Source: Halobacterium jilantaiense (GTDB taxonomy: Archaea; Halobacteriota; Halobacteria; Halobacteriales; Halobacteriaceae). Taken from it: a stretch of DNA of 64,000 nt. The notes beneath the pieces were generated by a model. The model was not told the DNA's origin and searched no databases. It saw nothing but the letters and a program-made list of their open reading frames with translations. The translations under genes and the position numbers were made by a program. The stretch spans positions 2,081,393 through 2,145,392 of the forward strand of contig NZ_FOJA01000001.1 of the NCBI RefSeq assembly GCF_900110535.1. The letters are read 5' to 3'. The first letter of the stretch is position 1; every line of letters starts with the position of its first letter. Below, one piece after another: positions 17,644-25,744 of the stretch.

Positions 17644-18354
17644 TCACCGGTCCGCGCAGTAGTCGACGAAGTTCCGGAGGATGCGCAGTCCGGTCTCGCC
17701 GGACTTCTCTGGGTGGAACTGGGTGCCGAAGACGTTGCCGGCGTCGTTCGCGACGACGGCGGGGAACCGCTCGCCGTAGTCGGTCTCGGCGACGGTGTGA
17801 CCGGGGTCGTCGGGCGCGGCGTAGTAGGAGTGGACGAAGTAGGCGTGCTCGCCGTCGACGGAACCACCGGTGGTTCCGTCTGCTCGTTGCGTCTCTGACG
17901 AGACGGTGTCGACGCCGTCGACGAGCGGGTGGTCGCGCGTGACGTCCAGTTCGTTCCAGCCCATGTGTGGGACCTTCACGTCGCCCGTGAACCGGACGTT
18001 CCGGCCCGGAATGAGGTCGAGTCCTTTCGCGTCGCCCTGCCCTTCGCGGTCGGCCTCCTCGCTGGACGTCAGCAGCATCTGCATGCCGAGACAGATGCCG
18101 AACAGCGGCCGCCCCTCGTCGGCGGCGTCGACGAGCGCGTCCCGGAACGGGCCGGCGTTCTCCATGCCGTCGCCGAACGCCCCGACGCCCGGCAGCACGA
18201 TGCCGTCTGCGTCGTCCAGCGCGCCCGGGTCGTCAGAGACGGTGACGGCGGCGTCCGCGCGTTCCAGACCGCGCGTGACGCTCCGGAGATTCCCGAGCCC
18301 GTAGTCCACCACGACGACCTCGGCGGCCGTCTGGCGGGTGGCGGATTTACTCAT
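17644..18354 (-). CDS. hisH: Imidazole glycerol phosphate synthase, glutaminase subunit
   Basis: 236 residues from MSKSATRQTAAEVVVVDYG. VLPGVGAFGDGMEN, the nucleophile Cys88 in FGICLGMQML, the PHMGWNEL loop and the C-terminal FHPEKSG (His-Glu of the triad) define a class I glutaminase of HisH type. It supplies ammonia to HisF in histidine synthesis; no other his gene is nearby. Between PLVDG and VDGEHAYFVHSYY, residues 148-165 form an extra in-frame 18-residue insert encoded by palindromic DNA. The insert is in a surface loop before the conserved FVHSYY strand, so activity may survive. Confidence 0.93.
   Translation of the reverse strand: MSKSATRQTAAEVVVVDYGLGNLRSVTRGLERADAAVTVSDDPGALDDADGIVLPGVGAFGDGMENAGPFRDALVDAADEGRPLFGICLGMQMLLTSSEEADREGQGDAKGLDLIPGRNVRFTGDVKVPHMGWNELDVTRDHPLVDGVDTVSSETQRADGTTGGSVDGEHAYFVHSYYAAPDDPGHTVAETDYGERFPAVVANDAGNVFGTQFHPEKSGETGLRILRNFVDYCADR
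17854..17913 (-). repeat. Palindromic in-frame insertion in hisH
   Basis: A 54-bp block (17860-17913) lies between GTCGAC copies at 17854-17859 and 17908-17913. It contains a perfect 24-bp palindrome (17857-17880, centre ACCACCGGTGGT) and a CGTCTC-TGAC-GAGACG hairpin (17890-17905). Removing 54 bp restores the normal ...VDG-VDGEHAYF protein sequence in frame. Confidence 0.7.
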
Positions 18355-18442
18355 GTCCGTGTATTCGACCTCGGTAACCAAGTGCGTTGGCATCCATAAC
18401 AGTACATAGACGTGCGTACAACCCGGGAGAACGGAACGGCAA

Positions 18443-18452
18443 CTCTTATGCC
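18443..18452 (+). promoter_or_regulatory. TATA-like box of the phnDCE operon
   Basis: CTCTTATGCC lies about 35 nt before the phnD ATG at 18483 and would give a leader of a few nucleotides. It is shared in the intergenic space with the divergent hisH gene. Confidence 0.45.
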
Positions 18453-18482
18453 GTACCATTCACAGTCCCAATACGAATTCGC

Positions 18483-19535
18483 ATGGCGGGACGACGTAAA
18501 TTCCTCAAAGTTGCAGGCGCTACAGGTATCGCGGGACTGACAGGCCTCGCCGGCTGTACGGGTGACGGCGACGGTGACGGCGGCAGTGAGACGACGGAGA
18601 GCGGCGATGGCGGCATGACCTCCGAGTCGACGGCTGAGAGCTCCGACCAGCTCACCTTCGGTGGCGACAACGCCATCAACTTCGGCATCTCACCGGCCGT
18701 TCCTCAGGAGGACCTCGAAGTCCAGTACTCGCCTCTCAAAGACCACGTCGATAGCTACATCCACGAGAACTACGAGGTGGCGAGCGATCTGAGCGTCAAC
18801 GGAACCATCGGTAGCAACTACAGCGCCATCATTCAGTCGCTCGGCCAGGGCACGCTCGACATGGCCGAGACCGGGCCGTTCGCGGCCGCGCTCGGCGTGA
18901 TGACTGGGAACGCCGAAGTCATCCTCCAGCGGTACGGCTACGGCGGCTGGACGTACAAGAGCATCATCGCGACGCCGAACGACAGCGACATCGAGGAGCT
19001 ATCGGACCTCTCCGGGAAGACGGTCGCGTTCTCCGACCAGCTCTCGACCAGTGGCGCACTCTATCCGCTGTACAGCATCTCCGAAGACGGCGGTCTCGAC
19101 GTCGGCGAACTCCCCGAAGGCAACGGTTCGCAGGCCGAGTTCGACGCCCGCTTCGCCGGCGGTCACGTCGGCTCGTACACGCTTCTCAAACAGGGTCAGG
19201 TCGACGCCGCCGCGATGGGCGGCTTCGTCCGCGACACGAAGACCGGCCCGGCGCCCGAAGAGTGGCAGGAGGTCGCGACCACGCTCCACGAGGACTCGGG
19301 GCTCCCGCGTGCGCCCATCGTCGTCTCGCCGGAACTCAGCGACGACGCGAAGTCGGCCATCCAGGACGCGTTCCTCGAAGGCCCGGACAGCATCTACTAC
19401 GGTGCGGACGGCGAAGACGGCACTGACGACGACCTGTGGTTTAGCGACGTTCGCGAAGCGACGCGGGACGACTACCAGTCCGTCATCGATGTCGCCGACG
19501 AACTCAACGTCGGCACCGACATCTTCGAGCAGTAG
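18483..19535 (+). CDS. phnD: PhnD-type substrate-binding lipoprotein of a phosphonate/phosphite ABC transporter
   Basis: 350 residues. MAGRRKFLKVAGATGIAGLT is a Tat signal and LAGC a lipobox (Cys near residue 24), followed by a Gly/Asp/Ser/Thr linker. The mature domain has the PhnD fold signature: INFGISPAVPQEDLEVQYSP, then IQSLGQGTLDMAETGPFAAAL and DLSGKTVAFSDQLSTSGALY. It should bind its ligand at the outer face of the membrane and deliver it to PhnE/PhnC encoded next. Phosphonate, phosphite or a phosphate ester cannot be told apart by sequence. Confidence 0.9.
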   Translation: MAGRRKFLKVAGATGIAGLTGLAGCTGDGDGDGGSETTESGDGGMTSESTAESSDQLTFGGDNAINFGISPAVPQEDLEVQYSPLKDHVDSYIHENYEVASDLSVNGTIGSNYSAIIQSLGQGTLDMAETGPFAAALGVMTGNAEVILQRYGYGGWTYKSIIATPNDSDIEELSDLSGKTVAFSDQLSTSGALYPLYSISEDGGLDVGELPEGNGSQAEFDARFAGGHVGSYTLLKQGQVDAAAMGGFVRDTKTGPAPEEWQEVATTLHEDSGLPRAPIVVSPELSDDAKSAIQDAFLEGPDSIYYGADGEDGTDDDLWFSDVREATRDDYQSVIDVADELNVGTDIFEQ

Positions 19536-19612
19536 ACCGACTCCGATCCCGGCGTGAAAGTTCGGGCAGTTTTTCCGGCGGCCGGGCAATTGCCTAATCC
19601 CCCACATCACAT

Positions 19613-20425
19613 ATGCCATCCATCGAATTCGAAAACGTCACGAAAATATACGACGAGGACACCGTCGCCCTCGACGACGTGTCCTTCACCATTCCCGAGG
19701 GCGAGTTCGTCATTCTCCTCGGTCCCTCCGGCGCGGGGAAGTCCACGATGCTCCGTGTCCTGAACGGCCTCACGACGCCCACCGAAGGCACTGCTCGCGT
19801 CGGCGGTCAGGAAATCAAGAAGAACCGCAGCGAGGTCGGGATGGTCTTCCAAGAGCACTACCTCCTCGAAAGCAAGACTGCCTTCGGAAACGCGTTGTCC
19901 GGCGCGCTCTCCCGGAATGGGCTCGTACGGAGCGCCCTCGGCATGCACGACGAGTACGACAAGGTCAACGCACTGGAAGCTCTCCAGACCGTCGGTCTGC
20001 TCGACGAAGCCGGTCAGCGCGCCGAGTCGATGAGCGGGGGCCAGAAACAGCGCGTCGGGATTGCTCGCGCACTCGTTCAGGAGCCAAAGATTGTGCTCGC
20101 CGACGAACCGGTCGCCAGCCTCGACCCGAAGGCCGCGCGTGACGTGATGCGCTACCTGAAGAAAGCAGCGTCCAAACAAGACCTCACGACCGTCACCAGC
20201 CTCCACCAAGTGAACATCGCCCGCGAGTTCGGGGACCGATTCCTCGGCATCCGTGACGGCGAAGTCATCTTCGACGGCGACGCAGACGACCTCACGATGG
20301 AGGAGATGGACCGGATCTACTACGGCGACACCGCCGAGTCGGACACATCCTCAGACGGCCCGAAGACGAAGCCGATGGAGAGAGACATGACGGAAGCAGG
20401 TACCGCCGGAGGTGACGAGACGTGA
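19613..20425 (+). CDS. phnC: PhnC-type ABC transporter ATP-binding protein
   Basis: 270 residues. Walker A GPSGAGKST begins at Gly37, the signature is MSGGQKQRVGIARAL, and Walker B is KIVLADEPVASLD. TVTSLHQVNIAREFGDRFLG is the H-loop region in the form typical of PhnC. It powers the importer whose binding protein is phnD (77 nt upstream) and permease phnE (overlapping by 4 nt, GTGA). The C-terminal 30 residues are an acidic/Thr-rich extension. Confidence 0.93.
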   Translation: MPSIEFENVTKIYDEDTVALDDVSFTIPEGEFVILLGPSGAGKSTMLRVLNGLTTPTEGTARVGGQEIKKNRSEVGMVFQEHYLLESKTAFGNALSGALSRNGLVRSALGMHDEYDKVNALEALQTVGLLDEAGQRAESMSGGQKQRVGIARALVQEPKIVLADEPVASLDPKAARDVMRYLKKAASKQDLTTVTSLHQVNIAREFGDRFLGIRDGEVIFDGDADDLTMEEMDRIYYGDTAESDTSSDGPKTKPMERDMTEAGTAGGDET

Positions 20426-21435
20426 GTTCGCCGTCCGCCGACTCCGGCATCCGGGAGAAGCTCGCGGCGCTCGACCGAGTCCGACGGCTCAAGTACGTCT
20501 TCTGGCTCGCGCTGTTCGCTGCGGTCGTCGGCATCACGTACTGGGGGCTGGGCTTCGTCGGCTTCAAGGCGTACGTCGTCGCCGACCGGTTCCCGGCCAT
20601 GTACGACTTCATCTCGACTGGCTTCTTTCCGCCGGACTTCCAGAAGTTCACGATATACACGAAAGATCAGGGTATCAGTGGCCTGCAGGCCATCCCGGCG
20701 AGCTTCCGGGACTTCGGTCAGCCGATCATCGACAGCTTCGGGTCGTCCCGACAGTCCCTGGTGAAGGCGAGCGTAGTGACGCTCCTGCTGGGCTTCATGG
20801 GCACTGCGCTCGCGTTCCCGTTCGCGCTCATTCTGGGTGTCCTCGGGAGCGAGCGCGTCACGCCGTTCCCGTTCAACTTCATCTTCCGTGGGACGCTCAG
20901 CGCCATCCGCGCGATTCCCGCCGTCGTCTGGATCTTCCTCTACATCCCGATTGGACCGCCCAGTCAGATGACCGCGGTGCTCGCCATCGCAACTGACGGC
21001 ATCGGGAACCTGGGCCGACTGTTCACAGACGACCTCGAAGAGATCGATGAAGGCCCGATCGAAGCCATCCGGTCGACGGGCGCGTCGAGCACGCAGACAA
21101 TCAGCTTCGGGATGCTCAGTCAGGTCTCCCGGTCGTTCATCGCGTGGACGCTGTACATCCTGGAGATCAACACCCGAATCGCTATCTCGCTCGGCGTCGT
21201 CGGCGCCGGCGGCTTGGGGCTGATGATTCGGAACAGCCAGGACCTCTTCAGCTTCCAGCAGACCGCCGCCGGCCTCATCATGGTGTTCATCGTCGTGCTG
21301 GGCATCGAACTCGTTTCGTCGCGAATCCGTGCTCGCCTCCGTCCCGGCGAGCACAGCGGCAAGGGCTTCGTCGAGGCCGTCCGCGACCTGTTCAACCCGA
21401 AGAAGTGGCTCGGCATCAGTGACCGGCAGCCCTAG
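20422..21435 (+). CDS. phnE: PhnE-type ABC transporter permease
   Basis: 337 residues from a GTG that overlaps the phnC stop. About six membrane helices; the long segment between the first and second helix (about 45-110) is extracytoplasmic. The EAA-type cytoplasmic loop reads EEIDEGPIEAIRSTGASSTQ. FIAWTLYILEINTRIAISLG and VVGAGGLGLMI follow the PhnE pattern. No C-P lyase or other phosphonate catabolic gene is next to it, so the system may import phosphite or act with enzymes elsewhere. Its stop overlaps the convergent UDG gene by 4 nt. Confidence 0.92.
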   Translation: MSSPSADSGIREKLAALDRVRRLKYVFWLALFAAVVGITYWGLGFVGFKAYVVADRFPAMYDFISTGFFPPDFQKFTIYTKDQGISGLQAIPASFRDFGQPIIDSFGSSRQSLVKASVVTLLLGFMGTALAFPFALILGVLGSERVTPFPFNFIFRGTLSAIRAIPAVVWIFLYIPIGPPSQMTAVLAIATDGIGNLGRLFTDDLEEIDEGPIEAIRSTGASSTQTISFGMLSQVSRSFIAWTLYILEINTRIAISLGVVGAGGLGLMIRNSQDLFSFQQTAAGLIMVFIVVLGIELVSSRIRARLRPGEHSGKGFVEAVRDLFNPKKWLGISDRQP

Positions 21436-22019
21436 AAGTCGCCGAGGTTCGACTGCCCGCCGCTGACGCCCGCCATCGTCGCCGCTCGTTCGATGGTCTC
21501 CCGGAAGGCCGTCTTCTGACTCGCGTCGTACAGCGTCGCCGCCGGGTGCAGGCACAGCAGTACGTCGCGCTCTCGGCCGCCGAGCGCGACGCGTTCGACG
21601 CTCCCGGTTTCGTTCGTAACGGCGACATCCCGTTCGAGGAGGTGTTCGCCCGGCACCTTCCCGAGCGTGACCACGACCTCGGGGTCGACGAGTTCGAGCT
21701 CGCGGTCGAGGTACGGCCGGCAGTTCACGAGTTCTTCGCTGGCCGGGTCGCGGTTGTCCGGCGGCCGGCAGCGCACGCAGTTCGTGATGCGGACATCCGC
21801 CCGGTCGAGACCGGCGTCCCGGAGCGCGCCGTCGAGTACGTCGCCGCTCCGGCCGACGAACGGCACCCCCTCCGCGTCCTCGTTCGCGCCCGGTGCTTCG
21901 CCGACGAACACCACGTCCGCGTCCGCCGGGCCGTCGCCGTTGACGATCTGGCTGCGGGAGTCGACGAGCGCCTCGCAGTGCGTGCAGCTCTCTACCTCCA
22001 CCCCGTCCATTCCGTCCAT
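21432..22019 (-). CDS. udg: Uracil-DNA glycosylase, 4Fe-4S family 4 type
   Basis: 195 residues. Fe-S ligands Cys12 and Cys15 (SCTHCEAL) plus Cys84 and Cys100 match family 4 spacing; Cys81 is extra. VFVGEAPGANED is the water-activating GEAPG motif, and LLCLHPAATLYD the C-terminal HPAA motif. The enzyme removes uracil from DNA, important where cytosine deamination is frequent. It is transcribed after the DUF99 gene, 25 nt downstream of it on the same strand, which suggests a shared role in uracil repair. Confidence 0.92.
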   Translation of the reverse strand: MDGMDGVEVESCTHCEALVDSRSQIVNGDGPADADVVFVGEAPGANEDAEGVPFVGRSGDVLDGALRDAGLDRADVRITNCVRCRPPDNRDPASEELVNCRPYLDRELELVDPEVVVTLGKVPGEHLLERDVAVTNETGSVERVALGGRERDVLLCLHPAATLYDASQKTAFRETIERAATMAGVSGGQSNLGDF

Positions 22020-22044
22020 GTCCCGTCGTCGTCGTCGCGCAGAG

Positions 22045-22617
22045 TTAAGCGTGGTCGTCGGACGCTCCCCGAGCTGGACCGCGCTCCTCGACGCCTCTCG
22101 CGGCCAGCCTCGCTACCCGTAGTGGCTCCGGCCGCCCGCCTTCGGGCGTGAACGCGGCGACGATCTCACCCGGGTCCTCGCAGCCGACGCTCCGCACGAA
22201 CACTCGCTCGCCGTTCACGTCGAGGCTGTAGCGGTCGGGGAGCGCCTCGTAGACGGCGAGCCGGTCGTCGCGGGCCGCACCCGAGAACTCCCGTTCGATG
22301 GGGGCGCGAAGGCCGTCGCTCGCTTCGAAGGAGACCGAGAGGACGGGCCGGTCGACGGCGTCGTGGACGGCCCGCAGGTCGACGACGTTGAACCAGGCCG
22401 GCGCGACGCCCGCCAGCAGGACGTACCGAACGTCCTCGCGGCCGAGGCGCTCGTAGCAGTCCACGACGGCCGCGGTGCTGTCGAGCCCGCCGACCGTACA
22501 CGAAGTAAACGAGAATCCGTCGACGACCCGGGTCGCGCGCACCACTGCGCCAGCGACCGTCGCGCGGTCGCCACCCCCGGAGACGGCGACGCCGAGCGCG
22601 CGCGTCCCGGGTTTCAC
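22045..22617 (-). CDS. DUF99/UPF0215 protein, 'endonuclease dU' type
   Basis: 190 residues. KPGTRALGVAVSGGG at the N-terminus, TVGGLDSTAAVVDCYERLG (in part), LLAGVAPAWFNVVDL and the C-terminal EPLRVARLAARG region match DUF99, an archaeal family with an endonuclease V-like fold named endonuclease dU in databases. The proposed activity is cleavage of DNA at deoxyuridine. It is followed by udg on the same strand and preceded by a DUF5786 small gene only a few nucleotides away, forming a three-gene unit. Confidence 0.82.
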   Translation of the reverse strand: MKPGTRALGVAVSGGGDRATVAGAVVRATRVVDGFSFTSCTVGGLDSTAAVVDCYERLGREDVRYVLLAGVAPAWFNVVDLRAVHDAVDRPVLSVSFEASDGLRAPIEREFSGAARDDRLAVYEALPDRYSLDVNGERVFVRSVGCEDPGEIVAAFTPEGGRPEPLRVARLAARGVEERGPARGASDDHA

Positions 22618-22621
22618 GACG

Positions 22622-22804
22622 CTACGACTCGTCTTTGATGTCCTGGAGGCGGTCCAGGAGTTCGTCGTTCGACGCGCCGATTTCGTAGTCCACGCCCCCG
22701 TCGTGTTCGTATTCGGCCGTGTCTACGCCGTCGTCGGCGTCGAGGTCGTCGGAGTCGATGGACTGGTTGTCCTGTTCGGATTCGTCGTAGCTCCCGAAGC
22801 CCAT
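22622..22804 (-). CDS. DUF5786 small acidic haloarchaeal protein
   Basis: 60 residues beginning MGFGSYDESEQDNQ, the family opening, followed by a very acidic stretch (DSDDLDADDGVD) and a C-terminal helix (NDELLDRLQDIKD). The family is haloarchaea-specific with unknown function. It is the first gene of a likely unit with the DUF99 and UDG genes (4-nt gap to the former). The ATG two codons upstream in frame is less likely. Confidence 0.82.
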   Translation of the reverse strand: MGFGSYDESEQDNQSIDSDDLDADDGVDTAEYEHDGGVDYEIGASNDELLDRLQDIKDES

Positions 22805-22880
22805 GACCACCTGAGCGTAGGTGGTTGGATTACTAAAATTCCTCGCCGGGTTTAGGTACCGAACGCGCCTGTTCGGTCAC

Positions 22881-23492
22881 ATGGACGTCGAAGTCGTCAC
22901 CAGCGGCGCGGAATCGTTCACCTGCAACGCCTTCCTCGCGCTCGGCGAGACCACGACACTCGTGGACGCCGGCGCGTACGAGGGCGTCGTCGACGAGGTC
23001 CGAGAGCACACCGACGGCGTCGACCAGGTGGTGCTCACGCACCAGCACGGCGACCACGTCCAGCAACTCGACACCGTCGTCGAGGCCTTCGACCCGGACG
23101 TGTACGCGTTCGCCGATCACCCGCGTCGGACCCACGAACTCGCCGACGGCGATACACTCCCGGTGGGCGACGAGACCGCCGAGGTCGTGTTCACGCCCGG
23201 GCACGCCCCCGACCACGTCTCTCTGGTCACCGAGAGCGCGCTGTTCTCCGGTGACGTCGTGGTCCACGACGACGGCGCGTTCGACGACGGTAGCTTCGGT
23301 CGGACGGACATGCCCGGTCAGTCCCGCGAACGCCTCGTCGGGAGCATTCGAGAGCTGCTCGCTCGCATGCCGGACTCAGTCTCGGGGTTCTACGCCGGCC
23401 ACGGCAGCGTCTTCGAGGGCGATGTCCGCGCGGTCGTCGAGCGCGCTCTGGAGCGCGCCGAGCGCCGCGAACCGAAGTACCCCGACGAGTAG
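22881..23492 (+). CDS. MBL-fold metallohydrolase
   Basis: 203 residues. VVLTHQHGDHVQQ is the HxHxDH metal site, FTPGHAPDHVS supplies the next His, FSGDVVVHDDGAF the bridging Asp, and FYAGHGS the last His, so a dinuclear zinc site is complete. The layout (GRTDMPGQ after the fourth motif) resembles glyoxalase II-like hydrolases. The substrate is unknown, with thioester hydrolysis plausible. The start MDVEVVTSG is chosen over an ATG 20 codons upstream that lies in poor coding sequence. Confidence 0.88.
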   Translation: MDVEVVTSGAESFTCNAFLALGETTTLVDAGAYEGVVDEVREHTDGVDQVVLTHQHGDHVQQLDTVVEAFDPDVYAFADHPRRTHELADGDTLPVGDETAEVVFTPGHAPDHVSLVTESALFSGDVVVHDDGAFDDGSFGRTDMPGQSRERLVGSIRELLARMPDSVSGFYAGHGSVFEGDVRAVVERALERAERREPKYPDE

Positions 23493-23547
23493 CCAGGGCC
23501 TGCCACACCACGACAACCCTTATTCGGCGGGCGGCGAACTACCAGCC

Positions 23548-24081
23548 ATGCCCGGCCGCCCGTTCGTCTCCGGCGACACCGTCGACCTCTGCCCGGTCGA
23601 GGAGGACGACCTCGACTTCCTCCGGGACACCGTCAACGACCCCGCCGTCTGGCCGACCATCGGCGGCCGCACGCCGACCACGGCGCGCCAGGAACGCGAG
23701 TGGTACGAGGAACAGGCCAGCGACGACGACGGGAACGTGAACTTCGTCCTCGCCGTCGACGGCGACCCCGTCGGCACCATCGGCGTCCACGGCGTCGACG
23801 ACGTGAACGGCAGCGCCGAACTCGGAATCTTCCTCGCAGAGGCGTACTGGGGCGAGGGCTACGGCACCGAGGCCGGCCGGCTCGCCACCACGTACGCCTT
23901 CGACCAGCACCGCCGGCACCGCGTCGTCGCCTGCGTCTTCGAGGGTAACGAGGCCTCGATGCGCGTCTGGGAGAAACTCGGCTTCGACCTCGACGGCACC
24001 CACCGCGACGCGGTGTACGTCGACGGGTCCTACCGAGACCTCCACTACTACAGCGTCCTGGAGTCCGAGTGGGACGGATGA
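23548..24081 (+). CDS. GNAT-family acetyltransferase (RimJ/RimL-like)
   Basis: 177 residues. LCPVEEDDLDFLRDTVNDPAVW opens the domain (quoted in part: LCPVEEDDLDFLRD). LGIFLAEAYWGEGYGTEAG is the acetyl-CoA-binding motif A region. VVACVFEGNEASMRVWEKLGF is motif B (quoted in part: GNEASMRVWEKLGF). These are typical of N-terminal/ribosomal-protein acetyltransferase-like enzymes. The target is not known. Its stop overlaps the NUDIX gene start (ATGA), so the two form an operon. Confidence 0.87.
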   Translation: MPGRPFVSGDTVDLCPVEEDDLDFLRDTVNDPAVWPTIGGRTPTTARQEREWYEEQASDDDGNVNFVLAVDGDPVGTIGVHGVDDVNGSAELGIFLAEAYWGEGYGTEAGRLATTYAFDQHRRHRVVACVFEGNEASMRVWEKLGFDLDGTHRDAVYVDGSYRDLHYYSVLESEWDG

Positions 24082-24527
24082 CGACGCCGACCGGGGCGTC
24101 ACAGCCCCTCGACCTCGTGCCCGCTGTCGTCGCGGTCGTTCTCGACGGCGAGGGTCGCGTCTGTCTCGTTCGCGACGAGAAACGCGACCGGTGGACGCTC
24201 CCGATGGGGCGCGTCGACCCCGGAGAGTCGGTCCGCGAGGCCGTCGTCCGCGAGGTCCGCGAGGAGGCCGGACTCGTCGTCACCGGCCCCGAACTCACCG
24301 GCGTCTACACCGACCCCGCGACCCAGGTCTTCGACACCCCGGACGGCCGAAAACAGTTCCTCGCGCACGTCTTCCGCTGCGAGTGGGTCGACGGCGACCC
24401 GGAACCGGACGGGGACGAGACGACGGCCGTCGACTTCTTCGCGGTCGGCGACTACCCGAACGACCTCGAACCCAGCGACGACTGGGTCGTCCACGCGCTC
24501 GACGGCGACGGCGTCGAAGTCACGTGA
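24078..24527 (+). CDS. NUDIX hydrolase
   Basis: 149 residues. The NUDIX box GX5EX7REUXEEXGU is complete as GRVDPGESVREAVVREVREE followed by AGL at about residues 47-70. The domain begins with VVAVVLDGEGRVCLVRDEKR. Such enzymes hydrolyse nucleoside diphosphates linked to another moiety (8-oxo-dGTP, ADP-ribose, NADH, dinucleoside polyphosphates); the substrate cannot be chosen here. Coupled by a 4-nt overlap to the upstream acetyltransferase gene. Confidence 0.9.
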   Translation: MTTPTGASQPLDLVPAVVAVVLDGEGRVCLVRDEKRDRWTLPMGRVDPGESVREAVVREVREEAGLVVTGPELTGVYTDPATQVFDTPDGRKQFLAHVFRCEWVDGDPEPDGDETTAVDFFAVGDYPNDLEPSDDWVVHALDGDGVEVT

Positions 24528-24581
24528 CTGACCCCGGTGCTGCCGCTGCCCGGCGTCGAGCGACTGGAAAACGAGGTGCGT

Positions 24582-24725
24582 CTACGTCGAACGCCGCTCG
24601 AGGGCCTTCGGACGGAGGTTCTTGTAGCCGCACTTCCGGCAGCTCTCGGTGTCCTTCGGGTTCCGTGCGTTGCACCGCATGCAGATCTGCTTCCCCAGCA
24701 GTCGGTCCTCGATGGTCTGGCTCAT
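24582..24725 (-). CDS. rpl40e: Large ribosomal subunit protein eL40
   Basis: A 47-residue gene. [18 protein letters not shown] opens it; the zinc site is CMRCNARNP and [10 protein letters not shown] (two CxxC pairs), and the end is KALERRST. It is a basic protein in an otherwise acidic proteome, as expected of a ribosomal protein. It lies 55 nt downstream of the tsr3-like gene on the same strand, the usual archaeal pairing of eL40 with this rRNA-modifying enzyme. Confidence 0.92.
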   Translation of the reverse strand: MSQTIEDRLLGKQICMRCNARNPKDTESCRKCGYKNLRPKALERRST

Positions 24726-24780
24726 GCACCCGGGTTCGGCACCACCGCGTTTAAGCGGTTCGGAACGGGGTCACGCCGCG

Positions 24781-25278
24781 TCAGCCCTCGCCGGCGTCCA
24801 GGTACTCCTGCTGGACCGCCACGACTTCGCTGGAGTCCTCGCAGTCGGCGTACCGCCGGAGCGGCTCCTCGTTCAGTTCGAGGAAGGTGTGGCCCCACGT
24901 GAACTTCGAGAGCACCGCTTCGGCGCGCTCCCGGTGGCCGAGGATGGCGAGCGCGCCGGCGAACGCCTCGGCCGTGTTCAACTGGAACGGCTGCCCGTAG
25001 TTCACGGGGTTCGCGGCGACGAGGAACGGGAGCGCGCGGTGCTCGCCGTCCAGCTCGAACATCGCTTTACCCGCCGTCTCCCACGAGCAGTCCAGCGCCA
25101 CGAGGACCGAGGTGTCGTCGGCCGGCGACAGCGCCTGCTCGGCGTGCGGATTCAACACGACCCCGTACGGCGTCTCCCGGGCGGTGTGGTGGAGGTCGAC
25201 CACGTCGAAGCGCGCGAGCTTCCGCGCCGTACACTTCTCGGGGTCGTCGTCGCCCTCGTAGCGCACGTGCAGGTCCAC
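24781..25278 (-). CDS. tsr3: Tsr3-type rRNA aminocarboxypropyltransferase (DUF367)
   Basis: 165 residues. [45 protein letters not shown] and [20 protein letters not shown] (each as seen) are the conserved blocks of the Tsr3/DUF367 family. In eukaryotes and archaea Tsr3 transfers the aminocarboxypropyl group of SAM to an N1-methylpseudouridine of small-subunit rRNA. The gene precedes eL40 on the same strand, consistent with a ribosome-biogenesis pair. Confidence 0.9.
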   Translation of the reverse strand: MDLHVRYEGDDDPEKCTARKLARFDVVDLHHTARETPYGVVLNPHAEQALSPADDTSVLVALDCSWETAGKAMFELDGEHRALPFLVAANPVNYGQPFQLNTAEAFAGALAILGHRERAEAVLSKFTWGHTFLELNEEPLRRYADCEDSSEVVAVQQEYLDAGEG

Positions 25279-25384
25279 GATTCACTCTTCGTTGACTGCC
25301 AGCCGGCAAAAGCCACTCGCTCGCGTCGCCGCGTCCGCAGTGGCGAGCCGCGCTTTCTTGACGCGGCGGCCACTTTGTCCGCGC

Positions 25385-25744
25385 ATGCACGCCGACGGCC
25401 TCGTGCAGGCCTACTACGACGCCATCGACGACGGCGACTACGACGCCCTCCGAGAGGTGCTCGCGCCCGAGTTTGAGCACGTCCGCCCCGACCGCACGCT
25501 CTCGGGCCGCGAGGAGTTCGTCGCCTTCATGCGCGACGACCGCCCGCAGACCGACACCGCACACGTCCTCGACGCCGTCTACGAGGGCCGGAACGGTGTG
25601 GCCGCCCGCGGCCGCCTGCTCGACGCCGACGGCGAGATTTTCGCGTTCGTCGACGTCTTCGACGTCTCGACGGGCGTCGTCCAGCACCTGAGGACTTACA
25701 CCAGCCCGGCGTCCGCGAGGGCCGGGAACACCTCGTCCTCGTAG
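25385..25744 (+). CDS. SnoaL/NTF2-like small protein
   Basis: 119 residues. LVQAYYDAIDDGDYDALREV, LAPEFEHVRPDRTLSGREEF and IFAFVDVFDVSTGVVQHLRT follow the cone-shaped NTF2/SnoaL fold, often a polyketide-cyclase-like or ligand-binding domain without fixed function. The last 16 residues (from TYTSPASARAG) lie in sequence that also encodes the end of the convergent oxidoreductase on the other strand (49-nt overlap). Homologues would be expected to stop near LRTYT, so the tail may be a read-on after loss of the original stop. Confidence 0.8.
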   Translation: MHADGLVQAYYDAIDDGDYDALREVLAPEFEHVRPDRTLSGREEFVAFMRDDRPQTDTAHVLDAVYEGRNGVAARGRLLDADGEIFAFVDVFDVSTGVVQHLRTYTSPASARAGNTSSS

